From an uncultured Flavobacteriales bacterium (GTDB lineage: Bacteria > Bacteroidota > Bacteroidia > Flavobacteriales_G > Salibacteraceae): 64,000 nucleotides of DNA. The notes beneath the pieces are model-generated. The model saw nothing but the letters and a program-made list of their open reading frames with translations, did no database searches and was not told where the DNA came from. The position numbers and the translations under genes are program-made. The DNA lies in NCBI GenBank assembly GCA_943788775.1, contig CALSRO010000003.1:1-64000 (forward strand), in the 5' to 3' direction. Positions 35,654 to 44,823 of this stretch are shown here, piece by piece; the first letter of the stretch is position 1; each line of letters opens with the position of its first letter.

Positions 35654-36655
35654 TCATTGGACAGGATAGTAAATCCGTGTGTGGATTTCCGAAGCATCTG
35701 CCACCATTGTAGGATCGTTCATATACTCTTCTATTGCTGGCCCATTCATCTGAGTACCATGCCAATTCATATAATCTTCCATAGCCATGTGAGCATCACC
35801 TAGTTTTTCATAAGGACCATAATGATCAACCATCAGGGCTTTTCCTCCTGTTGTAAACGCCTCTAATCCATCTACCATAGTTCCTGTAGCAACGGGTATA
35901 GCTGCCATACAATCTGTTGATTGATTCGCCTCATCCCAAACGAAGTACAACCCACATTGCATTCCATTCATCTCTACTTCAGATTTTGTACAACCGCCCG
36001 TGGCAGCTGCAAACCCAGATGCAAAAAACGGCTGCATTTCAGAGAAGGCGACAGTATCTCGAACTCCAACATAAGTTCTCTCCGCCAATTCAGTTGTTTC
36101 AATATTGAATCCACTAAATTCAGTTCTCGCTGATTTATTCGCTTCAACAGTAGCTTTTAAATTATCCATTCCCTTTTGGTAATCAGGCCCAAGCATTTCT
36201 TCCATATCAACAAACATCATGAAGATGGTTGCTGGAAATGTCACGTCCTGATCATAGTGCCAAGTGGCAATAGTTTTACCATCTTCTTCTTTCAAATCAA
36301 TTGTGGCATCAGCCTCTCCCATTCCTTCAAAAACCATGTGGGTTTTAATCATACCATCTCCCATCTCGGTAATGGTTTGTGATCCAACTCCCACATCATC
36401 GTTCCCACTCCATTTATACACAGCTCCTAAACTCCCGTCTTCACCTTCAATCGAACTGGTCATATTTGGATCTTTACCTGTCCATGGAGACCATTTATTC
36501 ATTTCCTCAAAGGAATTGATGTGTTTAAATACATACTCCTTTGGCGCGTCAATTGCAGTTGTCCGTTATAAATGTATATGCTCATCTGAGCAGCTGCTCA
36601 TGCCTGTGGCTAGCGCAATCGCACACGCACTCGCAAGGATTCTTGAAGTTTTCAT
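35654..36655 (-). CDS. SRPBCC/GyrI-like lipoprotein interrupted by an in-frame stop
   Basis: From the ATG at 36655 a lipoprotein signal peptide is read (ILASACAIALATGMSSC, acylated Cys about residue 22) up to DEHIHL, then a TAA at 36568-36566, and then in the same frame RTTAIDAPKEYVFKHINSFEEMNKWSPW continues to the stop at 35654. The downstream part is an SRPBCC (START-like) domain followed by a GyrI-like/AraC effector-binding-like domain (AERTYVGVRDTVAFSEMQ...GLEAFTTGGKALMVDHYGPYEKLG...EEYMNDP). GAA instead of TAA would give a typical HLERTTAIDAP. A separate start at 36502 would lack the first SRPBCC strand. So this is a nonsense mutation, a readthrough site or a base error. Confidence 0.75.
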
Positions 36656-36745
36656 AAGTAGGTTTTGTTTGAATTTAATACCAATAATAAATAATTGTGT
36701 TTTTCTGATAGCAATACTTAAGGGCAATTGATTTTCTTTAGGCGC

Positions 36746-38497
36746 ATGAAACTCCCAAGCATAAGTTTTCTGTTTATTGCTATTCTGGTTTCCAGTTGCA
36801 CCAATGGATTGAATAAAAACAAACATTTAACGGTATTTGAAGAGTCCGTAGGCCAAAAAACTGCCACCTACTATGAGGGTTTGGAATGGTGGCGTAAGTT
36901 AGAAGACGCGTCACCATATGTGTGCATCCAGGAATTTGGTGAAACCGATGCCGGTCAGCCCTTGCACTTAATAATCATCAACGGCAAAAAGAACTTTGCA
37001 AAAGATAAAATCAACGAATCTGAACAATTGATTTGGCTGATTAATAATGGTATTCATCCAGGCGAGCCTGATGGGATTGACGCGTCCATGTTATTTGTGA
37101 GAGATTTAGTTTCAGACCCTGAATTTGAGGAGAAGTATCAAAAACTAGTAATACTTATTATTCCCTTCTATAATGTCGGAGGAGCCCTGAATAGGAATTG
37201 CTGCAGTCGTGCAAATCAGAATGGCCCTGAATCATATGGATTTAGGGGAAATGCAAAAAACTTAGATTTAAACCGAGACTTCATCAAATGCGATAGCAAA
37301 AACGCAAAGTCATTCAACAAACTCTTCAGTGACTGGGATCCTGACGTTTATTTAGAAACACATGTCAGTAATGGCGCTGACTACCCATATACTATGACAT
37401 TTCTTGCCTCTCAAGCTGATAAACTTGGACCCGTTTTAGGTGACTTTGTAAGAGATGAACTTGCGGTTGACCTTTATTCAAGAATGAAGAATGAAGGCGA
37501 TGAAATGATTCCATACGTTAATGTATTTGGACACTCGCCAGACTCCGGGTATGCATGTTTCTATGACAGTCCGCGCTACTCCACGGGATATGCGGCATTA
37601 CACCACAGCATTGGCCTTTTGACAGAAACGCATATGCTCAAACCATTTAAACAGCGCGTAGAATCAACCCATCGTTTTATGCACCAACTGAGTGTTACAC
37701 TTTTAAGCAGAAGCCAAAAGATTCAAGAATTGAGGGCTTCAGCAATTAACAACACGCTAAATCAGAGCGAATTCGCACTAGACTGGGAACTGGATTCCAA
37801 CATGGTCACTCCACTTTCATTCAAAGGGCATAAGGCATTCTATGATACTAGCAAGGTCACTGGTCAGATTCAATTATTCTATGATAAAGCTGAGATTTGG
37901 GAGCGTAGCATTCCATACTTTAATCATATGGTTGCTACAAAAACGATCCAAGCTCCTTCTTTCTATTTAATACCCAGTGCTTGGCAAGAAGTGGTTGAAT
38001 TGCTAGCCATTAACGATATCGAAATGAAGCTGCTTGAGGAAGACACGATGATGGATATTACTGCTTATGAGATTAAAGATTATCACACGGCTCAAAGTCC
38101 ATACGAAGGTCATTATGTACATGACCACACCAGCGTAGAAACTCAATACTGGCATAAAAACATTCAGGCTGAAAGCTATTATTTGGTTGACGTTAACCAG
38201 CCCAAAAAGCGCTTCATCATAGAAACCTTGGAACCAGAAGCACCTGATAGTTATTTCAATTGGAACTTTTTTGATGAAATACTTCAGCAGAAAGAATGGT
38301 TTTCGTCCTATGTGTTCGATGCAAAAGCAGAGGAGATGCTTAAAGATCCTAGCATCAAGAAAGTCTATGACGAGATGATGGAAAAGGATCCTACGTTTTC
38401 CCTAAACTCACTCAACCAGCTCTATTTCCTCTATAGAAACAGTGAACATTACGAACGAGAGCGTCATATGATATACCCAGTGTTCAGAATCGAGTGA
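36746..38497 (+). CDS. M14 family zinc carboxypeptidase lipoprotein
   Basis: About 583 residues from the ATG at 36746 (a TTG at 36728 is less likely). Lipoprotein signal with lipobox LVSSC. The M14 catalytic domain (about 45-320) shows the zinc motif NNGIHPGEPDG (H and E), NLDLNRDF, the third ligand in VYLETHVSNGADYPYT and a late LTETHML with the catalytic-type Glu. The C-terminal 250 residues have no clear domain. It probably trims peptides in the periplasm or on the outer membrane. Its stop overlaps the recQ GTG start by 4 bases. Confidence 0.85.
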   Translation: MKLPSISFLFIAILVSSCTNGLNKNKHLTVFEESVGQKTATYYEGLEWWRKLEDASPYVCIQEFGETDAGQPLHLIIINGKKNFAKDKINESEQLIWLINNGIHPGEPDGIDASMLFVRDLVSDPEFEEKYQKLVILIIPFYNVGGALNRNCCSRANQNGPESYGFRGNAKNLDLNRDFIKCDSKNAKSFNKLFSDWDPDVYLETHVSNGADYPYTMTFLASQADKLGPVLGDFVRDELAVDLYSRMKNEGDEMIPYVNVFGHSPDSGYACFYDSPRYSTGYAALHHSIGLLTETHMLKPFKQRVESTHRFMHQLSVTLLSRSQKIQELRASAINNTLNQSEFALDWELDSNMVTPLSFKGHKAFYDTSKVTGQIQLFYDKAEIWERSIPYFNHMVATKTIQAPSFYLIPSAWQEVVELLAINDIEMKLLEEDTMMDITAYEIKDYHTAQSPYEGHYVHDHTSVETQYWHKNIQAESYYLVDVNQPKKRFIIETLEPEAPDSYFNWNFFDEILQQKEWFSSYVFDAKAEEMLKDPSIKKVYDEMMEKDPTFSLNSLNQLYFLYRNSEHYERERHMIYPVFRIE

Positions 38498-40203
38498 GTA
38501 GCCCTACTGAAATATTAAACCAATATTGGGGCTATGATCAGTTTCGTCCTAAACAGGAGGAAATCATAAAAAGTGTCTTAAATGGAAAAGACACGCTGGC
38601 CCTGTTACCTACAGGCGGTGGAAAATCCATTTGCTTTCAAGTACCAGCAATGGCTCAAGATGGTATCTGCATAGTGGTTTCACCATTGATAGCCTTGATG
38701 AAAGATCAAGTAGCCAATTTAAAAAGTCGCAACATCAAGGCGATGTGCATTACTTCAGAGAACGGTTATCGAGAAGTAGATGCCATGTTCGACCGATGCA
38801 TTTTCGAAGACATTAAGTTTTTATACGTTTCGCCTGAACGATTGCAAACGGATATCGCAAAGGCACGGATACCCAAGATGAAAGTCAACCTGATCGCGGT
38901 AGATGAAGCCCATTGCATAAGTGAGTGGGGCTACGACTTCCGACCTCCGTATCTAAAAATCACTGATATTCGAGAATATCATCCGAAGGTTCCTGTTATC
39001 GCATTGACGGCTAGTGCAACGCCCCCGGTTGTTAAGGACATTCAGGAAAAACTACTTTTTAAGAAATCAAACGTTCTTTCAAAAAGTTTTGCGCGAGAAA
39101 ACCTAGCCTATTTTGTTGATTGGGATGAAAACAAACTACAAAAAGCAGAACGTATTGCTAAAAAACTAAAAGGGAGTGGCATCATCTATACTCGCAGTAG
39201 GAAAGGAACTGAACGGATCACACGAGAATTGAAAAAGCGCGGTTTGAATGTGGATTTCTACCACGCTGGATTGGAGAATGAAGTAAGGTCACAAAAGCAG
39301 CAGGAATGGATGTCTGGCAAGACTCAAATAATTGTTGCTACAAATGCCTTTGGAATGGGAATAGACAAATCCAACGTTCGATTTGTGCTTCATTTTGATC
39401 TGCCTGACACACTTGAGAATTATTACCAAGAATGTGGACGTGGTGGACGCGATGGAAAAAAAGCATTCGCGGTCACTCTGCTCGCAAAAAAGGATATGAT
39501 TCGGTTCAGAGAAAAACTTGCAAAAGCGTTTCCTGAAAAATCCGATATAAACAGAGTATATACGGCAATTGGAAATCAACTACAATTGGCAGTTGGAAGC
39601 GGTAAAGACGAGCGATTCCCTCTGGACATTGAACAGCTGGCTCGACAATACGATCTCAATGAACGCTTGATCTTGCAGTGCATTAAATTCTTAGAGCGGG
39701 AAGAATATGTGGCTTTAGACGAAAGCCGAGATTATAATTCACACCTCCAAATTCTATGCAGCAACGAAGAATTGTACAATCTAAAAGTTCAAAATATTAA
39801 ACTAGAACCATTAATTAATGGGCTACTTAGATCATATGGGCGACTGTTTGACGAGGAGGTAAAAATCAGCGAATGGACCATTTCACAACGAATAAAATGG
39901 TCAAAAGACCGAGTGATCAAAGGTTTGGACTATCTACAGCAAAGGGAGTTGGTGAAATATACCAAGGCCACTCACCTACCCACTTTGATATATACCAAAG
40001 AAAGATTAGACAGCAAGAACGTGCGCATCAGTGACGAACACTATAAGCTAAGAAAGCATGTCGTTATTGAAAAGGCAGAGGCCATGTTAAACTATGCTGA
40101 ATTTGAGGGAAAGTGTCGCAGTCGAATGATATTGGAATATTTCGGTGAAATCGATGCGGAAGACTGTGGCATATGCGATTTCTGCATCAAAAACAAGGAC
40201 TAA
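38494..40203 (+). CDS. recQ: ATP-dependent DNA helicase RecQ (short form)
   Basis: A 569-residue 3'-5' DNA helicase of the RecQ family. Motifs: aromatic/0 FRPKQEEII, Walker A LPTGGGKSICFQVPA, DEAH box VDEAHCISEWGYDFRPPYL, motif III ALTASATPPV, motif V/VI ATNAFGMGIDKSNVRFV and YYQECGRGGRDGK, zinc Cys residues in CRSRMILEYFGE...DCGICDFC at the very end, and a winged-helix region between. The HRDC domain is missing, so it belongs to the shorter Bacteroidota RecQ paralogue. The GTG at 38494 is the start, coupled to the M14 peptidase stop. Confidence 0.93.
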   Translation: MSSPTEILNQYWGYDQFRPKQEEIIKSVLNGKDTLALLPTGGGKSICFQVPAMAQDGICIVVSPLIALMKDQVANLKSRNIKAMCITSENGYREVDAMFDRCIFEDIKFLYVSPERLQTDIAKARIPKMKVNLIAVDEAHCISEWGYDFRPPYLKITDIREYHPKVPVIALTASATPPVVKDIQEKLLFKKSNVLSKSFARENLAYFVDWDENKLQKAERIAKKLKGSGIIYTRSRKGTERITRELKKRGLNVDFYHAGLENEVRSQKQQEWMSGKTQIIVATNAFGMGIDKSNVRFVLHFDLPDTLENYYQECGRGGRDGKKAFAVTLLAKKDMIRFREKLAKAFPEKSDINRVYTAIGNQLQLAVGSGKDERFPLDIEQLARQYDLNERLILQCIKFLEREEYVALDESRDYNSHLQILCSNEELYNLKVQNIKLEPLINGLLRSYGRLFDEEVKISEWTISQRIKWSKDRVIKGLDYLQQRELVKYTKATHLPTLIYTKERLDSKNVRISDEHYKLRKHVVIEKAEAMLNYAEFEGKCRSRMILEYFGEIDAEDCGICDFCIKNKD

Positions 40204-40310
40204 TAAAGGAGACGATAACTGAATTTTTGACTGGGTTCATTTTTGACTTTTTAAGAACTGTTCGACACAACTTACCTAATTAAACTAACGTCTTTCAACT
40301 TTAGCACGCC

Positions 40311-40347
40311 ATTTGTAAGGGAACATGTTTTATATCGTCTTACAAAT
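40311..40347. promoter_or_regulatory. Inverted repeat in the leader of the thioredoxin-like gene
   Basis: Perfect 9-base arms ATTTGTAAG (40311-40319) and CTTACAAAT (40339-40347) separated by 19 bases, 25 bases before the ATG. It could be an operator or a leader hairpin. Confidence 0.35.
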
Positions 40348-40371
40348 CGTTTTACACAAAAAACACAAAAC

Positions 40372-40815
40372 ATGAGAATTGCCAAAATATTAGGAATTGG
40401 ATTCATCAGTTTAGGGCTGTTATCCGCAGCTCCTATAATGGATAATGAACCAGCTACAGGAATAGAATTTTTTGAAGGAACCTGGGAAGAAGCCCTCGCC
40501 CTATCTGAAAAAGAAAACAAGCCAATTTTTTTGGATGCCTATGCAAGTTGGTGTGGGCCTTGTAAAATCTTAAAGTCTCGCGTATTTACGAATGAAGAAG
40601 TAGGCACTTATTACAACGAAAACTTCATTAACGTGAAGATGGATATGGAAAAGGGTGAAGGAAAATCCCTGGCTAGAAAATATCAGGTAACCGCATATCC
40701 TAGTTTATTCTTCATCAATGCCGATGGCACTGTCAGAAAAAAAGCAGTCGGTTATCACGGGCCAGAACAAATAATTGAACTTGGAAAAACAGCATTGGCC
40801 GCAAATGGCGCATGA
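40372..40815 (+). CDS. Secreted thioredoxin-family protein
   Basis: A 147-residue exported thioredoxin fold protein. Signal peptide to about residue 20; WEEALALSEKENKPIFLDAYASWCGPCKILKSRVF with the redox pair C61-C64 (CGPC); cis-Pro in YQVTAYPSLFFI; C-terminal strand-helix DGTVRKKAVGYHGPEQIIELG. The thioredoxin_7/DUF255-like spacing (KSRVFTNEEVGTYYNENFINVKMDMEKGEG) suggests a periplasmic disulfide reductase. It is a single gene followed by a terminator. Confidence 0.9.
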   Translation: MRIAKILGIGFISLGLLSAAPIMDNEPATGIEFFEGTWEEALALSEKENKPIFLDAYASWCGPCKILKSRVFTNEEVGTYYNENFINVKMDMEKGEGKSLARKYQVTAYPSLFFINADGTVRKKAVGYHGPEQIIELGKTALAANGA

Positions 40816-40839
40816 TTAGGGTTAGTTTAGGTTAAGACT

Positions 40840-40883
40840 GAGCCGTTGAGTTTTACTTCGAAATTCAACGGCTCTTTCTTTTT
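40840..40883 (+). terminator. Rho-independent terminator after the thioredoxin-like gene
   Basis: Stem GAGCCGTTGA / TCAACGGCTC (10 perfect pairs, extended by TTT/AAA past a wobble), loop of 7-13 bases, then TTTCTTTTT. Confidence 0.8.
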
Positions 40884-40926
40884 GAACCCTTTTATATTAC
40901 AGCTGTTTCTTTTAAAAGGTGAAAAT

Positions 40927-41100
40927 ATGTTCGGATTATTCAAAAAAGATACAGAGTTAGAGAAGCTGCATAAGCAACATAAAAAGTTGATGGCGGAAGC
41001 TTTTACATTGTCAAAAAGTAATCGCTCCGCAGGCGATGCCAAATATGCCGCTGCGGAGGATGTTGCCAAAAAAATTGAAGGCTTAACTAAGATTGAATGA
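40927..41100 (+). CDS. Small Lacal_2735 family protein
   Basis: A 57-residue protein starting at the ATG 40927 (MFGLFKKDTELEKLHKQH). It is highly charged and helical: KKLMAEAFTLSKSNRSAGDAKYAAAEDVAKKIEGL. It matches my memory of the Lacal_2735 family, small Bacteroidota proteins of unknown role with the same MFGLFKK start and an SxxNR-DxKYAEAE pattern. An in-frame extension to 40846 runs through the upstream terminator hairpin and is rejected. It is convergent with the TPR gene. Confidence 0.75.
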   Translation: MFGLFKKDTELEKLHKQHKKLMAEAFTLSKSNRSAGDAKYAAAEDVAKKIEGLTKIE

Positions 41101-41138
41101 AACTGCGAACCGCTGGTTAAATCATAAAACAAAGCCTT

Positions 41139-42155
41139 CTACTTTCGTTCATCCAACCAAGTAAAAAAGGAATCGAGTTCATCGGTATGGGTCTTCACCC
41201 ATTGAAGTGATTCTGGGCTGCTACTCTGCAGAACGTAGTGCATAAGAGCTTCCATGTGATCACTTTCGGCAATTTTCAGGAAGAATGGAATGTAGTACTG
41301 GGTGTAGAAATCATCTCGTTTTCCTAAATCCAATTCAGCCAAAAACCGAAACAGTTTCGTGGTTTTTTCTTGATGCAAATCAAAACTGGACTTGCCTTCA
41401 TTTTCCTCTAAGCTTCGGCTTGCTTCTAACATTGAAATAAACAACTCGCTCGCGTCCATTGGGTTGTTTCCCTTAGATGGCGCTAAGTTTATCGATATTT
41501 CTGTCGCGCTTTTTTCACTTACGCCTTGTGTCCACATATCGTTAATATTGGTAACCGCCTGTGCAGAGCGATCGCTATTTGGCTCCAGTAAAAGAAAAAA
41601 GTACATAGCAACTAATGCCTCTGCCCTATTGCCTTGCAATTGTTTCACGGTGCCCAATGCATAATGACTACTACTGTGATCCAATCTGTTATTAGCTCCC
41701 ATTTCGAAGGCATGAGCCGCTTTTTCTAATTCGTTCATGCCATTATATGTCACACCAAGATTGAACCAAATGAGGTAGTAATCTCCAAATCTCTTGAGCG
41801 CATCTTCATACGTTTTGATACTCTTTTTGGACTTTCCTTGCTCATCATATAATGTGCCCAACAAAATCACCCCTTGCACACCCGTTTCACTTTCCTCTTG
41901 TGAAGCAATTTTGGCGTGTTCCTCGGCCTTGTCCATTTTACTCATGAAATAATAAGACAATGCCATTTCATAATTCACAAAAGCGTTTTTAGGCTCTAGA
42001 TCAAGCGCTTTCCGATATTCAATGAGGGATAATTCATATTTACCTTCTTCGTGCAACGCGATTCCACGCTCCATGATTTGTGGAATCGAATCCATTTGAG
42101 ACTGCATCACAAAAGAAAGGCTGCATATGACTACCGTGATAAAAACCCTAATCAT
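41139..42155 (-). CDS. Secreted TPR-repeat protein
   Basis: A 338-residue protein: signal peptide (to about 19) and about five TPR units (about 28-215), e.g. PQIMERGIALHEEGKYELSLIEYRKALDLEPKNAFVNYEMALSYYFMSKMDKAEEHAKIAS and YYLIWFNLGVTYNGMNELEKAAHAFEMGANN. The C-terminal 120 residues are helical without a known domain (SSFDLHQEKTTKLFRFLAELDLGKRDDFYTQYYIPFFLKI). It probably serves as a protein-binding scaffold in the periplasm. It overlaps the SIMPL gene by 4 bases, so they are co-translated. Confidence 0.75.
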   Translation of the reverse strand: MIRVFITVVICSLSFVMQSQMDSIPQIMERGIALHEEGKYELSLIEYRKALDLEPKNAFVNYEMALSYYFMSKMDKAEEHAKIASQEESETGVQGVILLGTLYDEQGKSKKSIKTYEDALKRFGDYYLIWFNLGVTYNGMNELEKAAHAFEMGANNRLDHSSSHYALGTVKQLQGNRAEALVAMYFFLLLEPNSDRSAQAVTNINDMWTQGVSEKSATEISINLAPSKGNNPMDASELFISMLEASRSLEENEGKSSFDLHQEKTTKLFRFLAELDLGKRDDFYTQYYIPFFLKIAESDHMEALMHYVLQSSSPESLQWVKTHTDELDSFFTWLDERK

Positions 42156-42874
42156 TCCTTGATTTCAAATTTCACAAAGACATCAATAGCTAACTCTATT
42201 TTCTGAAAGGATACCTCGAATTCAGGGCCCCTTGTTTTGACCGAGTCAAGAGACATGTATTGAGCATCTGCCCTGGCCCCTCTTATGTTGGATTCGTAGT
42301 ACACAGGATATGCTCGAGAAGTTTCACTTGCGTATACTGTTGCACCTCTTTTAGAGCCTACGGCTTCCAACATATAATCTGCTTTCTCAGCCGCATTCTT
42401 CATAGCATTGATACGCACCTCTTTTTCTAATTCTTCTCGCTTAGAATGGTCCACCCTCGAAATATTGCAACTCGACAAATCCATCTCATCAGCAGCTTCA
42501 AAGACTTTAGCTGCTTCATCTGCAGTGGCAACTAACACTTCGTAATTGGCACTCGCCAGCACGTCCTTCTTCGTTTTCCAAGGAATTTTCACATAAGATG
42601 CATTTCCACCTGAAAGGGTTATAACATCCGTGTTCAATCCTTTTTGTTTCAAAAGTTTCAATAGCTGTAACTGCTGATCTTCAATGGTAATTTTAGTTTT
42701 ACCATCGTATCGTTCCAGTAAATACACATTGATGTATATTTCATTAGGTGTTACTTTCTTTTCAGCATGACCATTTATCTCGATAACAGGCTGAATAATA
42801 CTGGATTGATTTTGCCCCATGGCGATTGAGCCAACGAGCAATGTAATTGCGATTAGAATGGAATATCGTTTCAT
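42152..42874 (-). CDS. SIMPL domain (DUF541) secreted protein
   Basis: A 240-residue exported protein from the ATG at 42874 (MKRYSILIAITLLVGSIAMG is a signal peptide; the upstream in-frame start at 42919 would bury it). The SIMPL domain is recognised by IQPVIEINGHAEKKVTPNEIYINVYLLERYDGKTKITIEDQQLQLLKLLKQKG, a middle strand YEVLVATADEAAKVFEAADEM, and RINAMKNAAEKADYMLEAVGSKRGATVYASE. SIMPL proteins form ring-like oligomers in the envelope; roles in stress are proposed but not settled. It is coupled to the downstream TPR gene. Confidence 0.88.
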   Translation of the reverse strand: MKRYSILIAITLLVGSIAMGQNQSSIIQPVIEINGHAEKKVTPNEIYINVYLLERYDGKTKITIEDQQLQLLKLLKQKGLNTDVITLSGGNASYVKIPWKTKKDVLASANYEVLVATADEAAKVFEAADEMDLSSCNISRVDHSKREELEKEVRINAMKNAAEKADYMLEAVGSKRGATVYASETSRAYPVYYESNIRGARADAQYMSLDSVKTRGPEFEVSFQKIELAIDVFVKFEIKE

Positions 42875-42935
42875 GTTACGGTCTTTATTTGAATTATGAT
42901 GAACAGATGCGTGCATCATACAAATTCCATAAACG

Positions 42936-44390
42936 CTAGTTGATTCTTTTTAATGTTTCCATTAAAAGCTTCCAATATTTATGGACCGAACTGATTTGAA
43001 CCTTCTCGTCCGGTGAGTGTGCTCCTCGAATATTCGGACCAAATGAAATCATCTCCATATCTGGATAGTTCGTTCCTAGTATTCCACATTCAAGTCCAGC
43101 GTGGCACGCCATTACATGAGCTTCTTCTCCGAATAGGTCCTTATATGTCGCACTCATCACTTTCACAATATCAGCCCCCGGTTTTGGAGTCCAGCCAGGG
43201 TAAGATCCACCAAAATCTACTCGTGCACCAATTTGTTCAAAAACGCACTTGATCATTTCTGCCTCATCCATTTTTTCCGAATCCACAGAACTTCGAGTCA
43301 AACACTGAACGGTGTACGCACCGTCTTGCACCAACACACGAGCAACATTGTTGGAGGTTTGAACCAAACCGTCAATATCTGGACTCATCCGATATATACC
43401 GAGCGGACAAGCGTAGATGGCTCGCATCATAGCCACGGCATCCTTTTTATTCATCACTGTGGTAATATCATCAGTGCTTTCAATGGATAGTTTTAAATCT
43501 GGATCGGTCGTGTTATATTCTTCTTTCAACTCACGCTCCTTATCTGATACGGCTGCTTTTAATGTATCTACAGAATTATTTGAAACGGTGATGTAGGCCA
43601 CTGATTCGCGAGGAATAGCATTTCTAAGGCTACCTCCATCAATAGAGCGAATTCGTATGTCAAATTCTTTTGTCGCTTCCCAAAGCACGCGGTTCATTAA
43701 TTTATTGGCATTTCCGCGGCCGCGGTGAATATCCATTCCGCTATGGCCACCTGTCAAACCATTCAGCGTGAGTTTAAATGATCCGATGCCTGATCCTGCT
43801 GGCTCACTTGCATAGGTACCGTGAGCAGTTACATCAATACCACCGGCACATCCGATTGTCAGCTCATCGTCATCCTCCGTATCAAGATTGAGCATAATCT
43901 TCGCATCTAACAATCCGCCTTTTAACCCCATGGCCCCGGTCATCCCAGTTTCCTCATCAATAGTAAAAAGCGCCTCGATTGGTGGGTGTACAATTTCATT
44001 TGAACTCAGCACAGCCATTATTGAAGCCACGCCAATACCGTTATCCGCACCAAGTGTTGTTCCATCTGCTTTTACCCAATCATCCTCTACATACATCTTG
44101 ATTCCCTCGGTATCAAAATCGAATTTCGTATCGTTGTTTTTTTGATGAACCATGTCAATGTGGCTCTGCATAACGATTGTAGTCTTGTTCTCCATCCCAG
44201 GCGAGCCAGGTTTTTTGATGATAACATTTCCGACTTCATCCACTACTGTTGACAAACCCAGTGACCCTCCAAAGCTTTTTACAAACTCAATCACTCGCTC
44301 TTCCTTTTTTGATGGACGTGGCACAGCGTTTAAGTCTGCAAAATGGTTCCACATGGCCTTAGGCTCTAAGTTTCTTACTTCTTCACTCAT
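42936..44390 (-). CDS. pepD: Aminoacyl-histidine dipeptidase (M20C)
   Basis: A 484-residue M20 metallopeptidase that hydrolyses Xaa-His and other dipeptides in the cytoplasm. Zinc and catalytic motifs: QSHIDMVHQ, TTLGADNGIGVA, TIDEETGMTGAMGL, LNLDTEDDDELTIGCAGG, and the late ACHAGLECG; the dimerisation (lid) domain carries NGLTGGHSGMDIHRGRGNANKLM. The end, FGPNIRGAHSPDEKVQISSVHKYWKLL, is typical of PepD. Length and start are normal. It is a single gene. Confidence 0.95.
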   Translation of the reverse strand: MSEEVRNLEPKAMWNHFADLNAVPRPSKKEERVIEFVKSFGGSLGLSTVVDEVGNVIIKKPGSPGMENKTTIVMQSHIDMVHQKNNDTKFDFDTEGIKMYVEDDWVKADGTTLGADNGIGVASIMAVLSSNEIVHPPIEALFTIDEETGMTGAMGLKGGLLDAKIMLNLDTEDDDELTIGCAGGIDVTAHGTYASEPAGSGIGSFKLTLNGLTGGHSGMDIHRGRGNANKLMNRVLWEATKEFDIRIRSIDGGSLRNAIPRESVAYITVSNNSVDTLKAAVSDKERELKEEYNTTDPDLKLSIESTDDITTVMNKKDAVAMMRAIYACPLGIYRMSPDIDGLVQTSNNVARVLVQDGAYTVQCLTRSSVDSEKMDEAEMIKCVFEQIGARVDFGGSYPGWTPKPGADIVKVMSATYKDLFGEEAHVMACHAGLECGILGTNYPDMEMISFGPNIRGAHSPDEKVQISSVHKYWKLLMETLKRIN

Positions 44391-44487
44391 CTTTAAAATC
44401 TTTAGGTCACAATGTTAGCAGAAATGGCTGTCTTATTAGGTACAAAGCCCGATTCATTTATGTCAAATAGTCCTAATTGAACCATAG

Positions 44488-44823
44488 ATGGTGGAAATTG
44501 TTTCTGACCAAACATTAAGAATGGAAAAACTTAAAGCACCCATTTATTTCTCCACGCTTTTCTTGGTAATATATGTCATTATGACTCGGATTGAATCAAC
44601 AGCTTCGATCTCCATGGTGATGTTTGGATTATCACCACTAGTTGTGTTGTGGTTGGCCTACAAAATCTTGAAGGACGGCACTCCAAGCGGGAACACTTTC
44701 AATCGAAAATTTTATGATGATCACGACTATGAGCGCGTGCAAGTGAAAGAATTGGAAATTATACCCAGTAAAGGATCTATGAAAACAGAATCGAAACTAA
44801 CTGCAACAAGAAACCAAGAGTAA
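44488..44823 (+). CDS. Small membrane protein of unknown function
   Basis: 111 residues, or 100 from the second ATG at 44521 (MEKLKAPIYFST). Two hydrophobic segments (IYFSTLFLVIYVIMTRI and SMVMFGLSPLVVLWLAYKIL) are followed by a polar tail with the charged patch FNRKFYDDHDYERVQVKELE. No family is recognised. The last 47 bases overlap the convergent gene at 44777-45235. Confidence 0.6.
   Translation: MVEIVSDQTLRMEKLKAPIYFSTLFLVIYVIMTRIESTASISMVMFGLSPLVVLWLAYKILKDGTPSGNTFNRKFYDDHDYERVQVKELEIIPSKGSMKTESKLTATRNQE

Noticed and set aside
36566-36826. Separate small minus-strand gene of 86 residues
   Set aside because: Only its last 29 codons matter, as the lipoprotein signal of the interrupted SRPBCC gene; the upstream part overlaps the M14 peptidase start region.
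40846-40926. Longer start for the Lacal_2735 protein
   Set aside because: The extension is translated through the upstream terminator hairpin; MFGLFKK is the usual start of this family.
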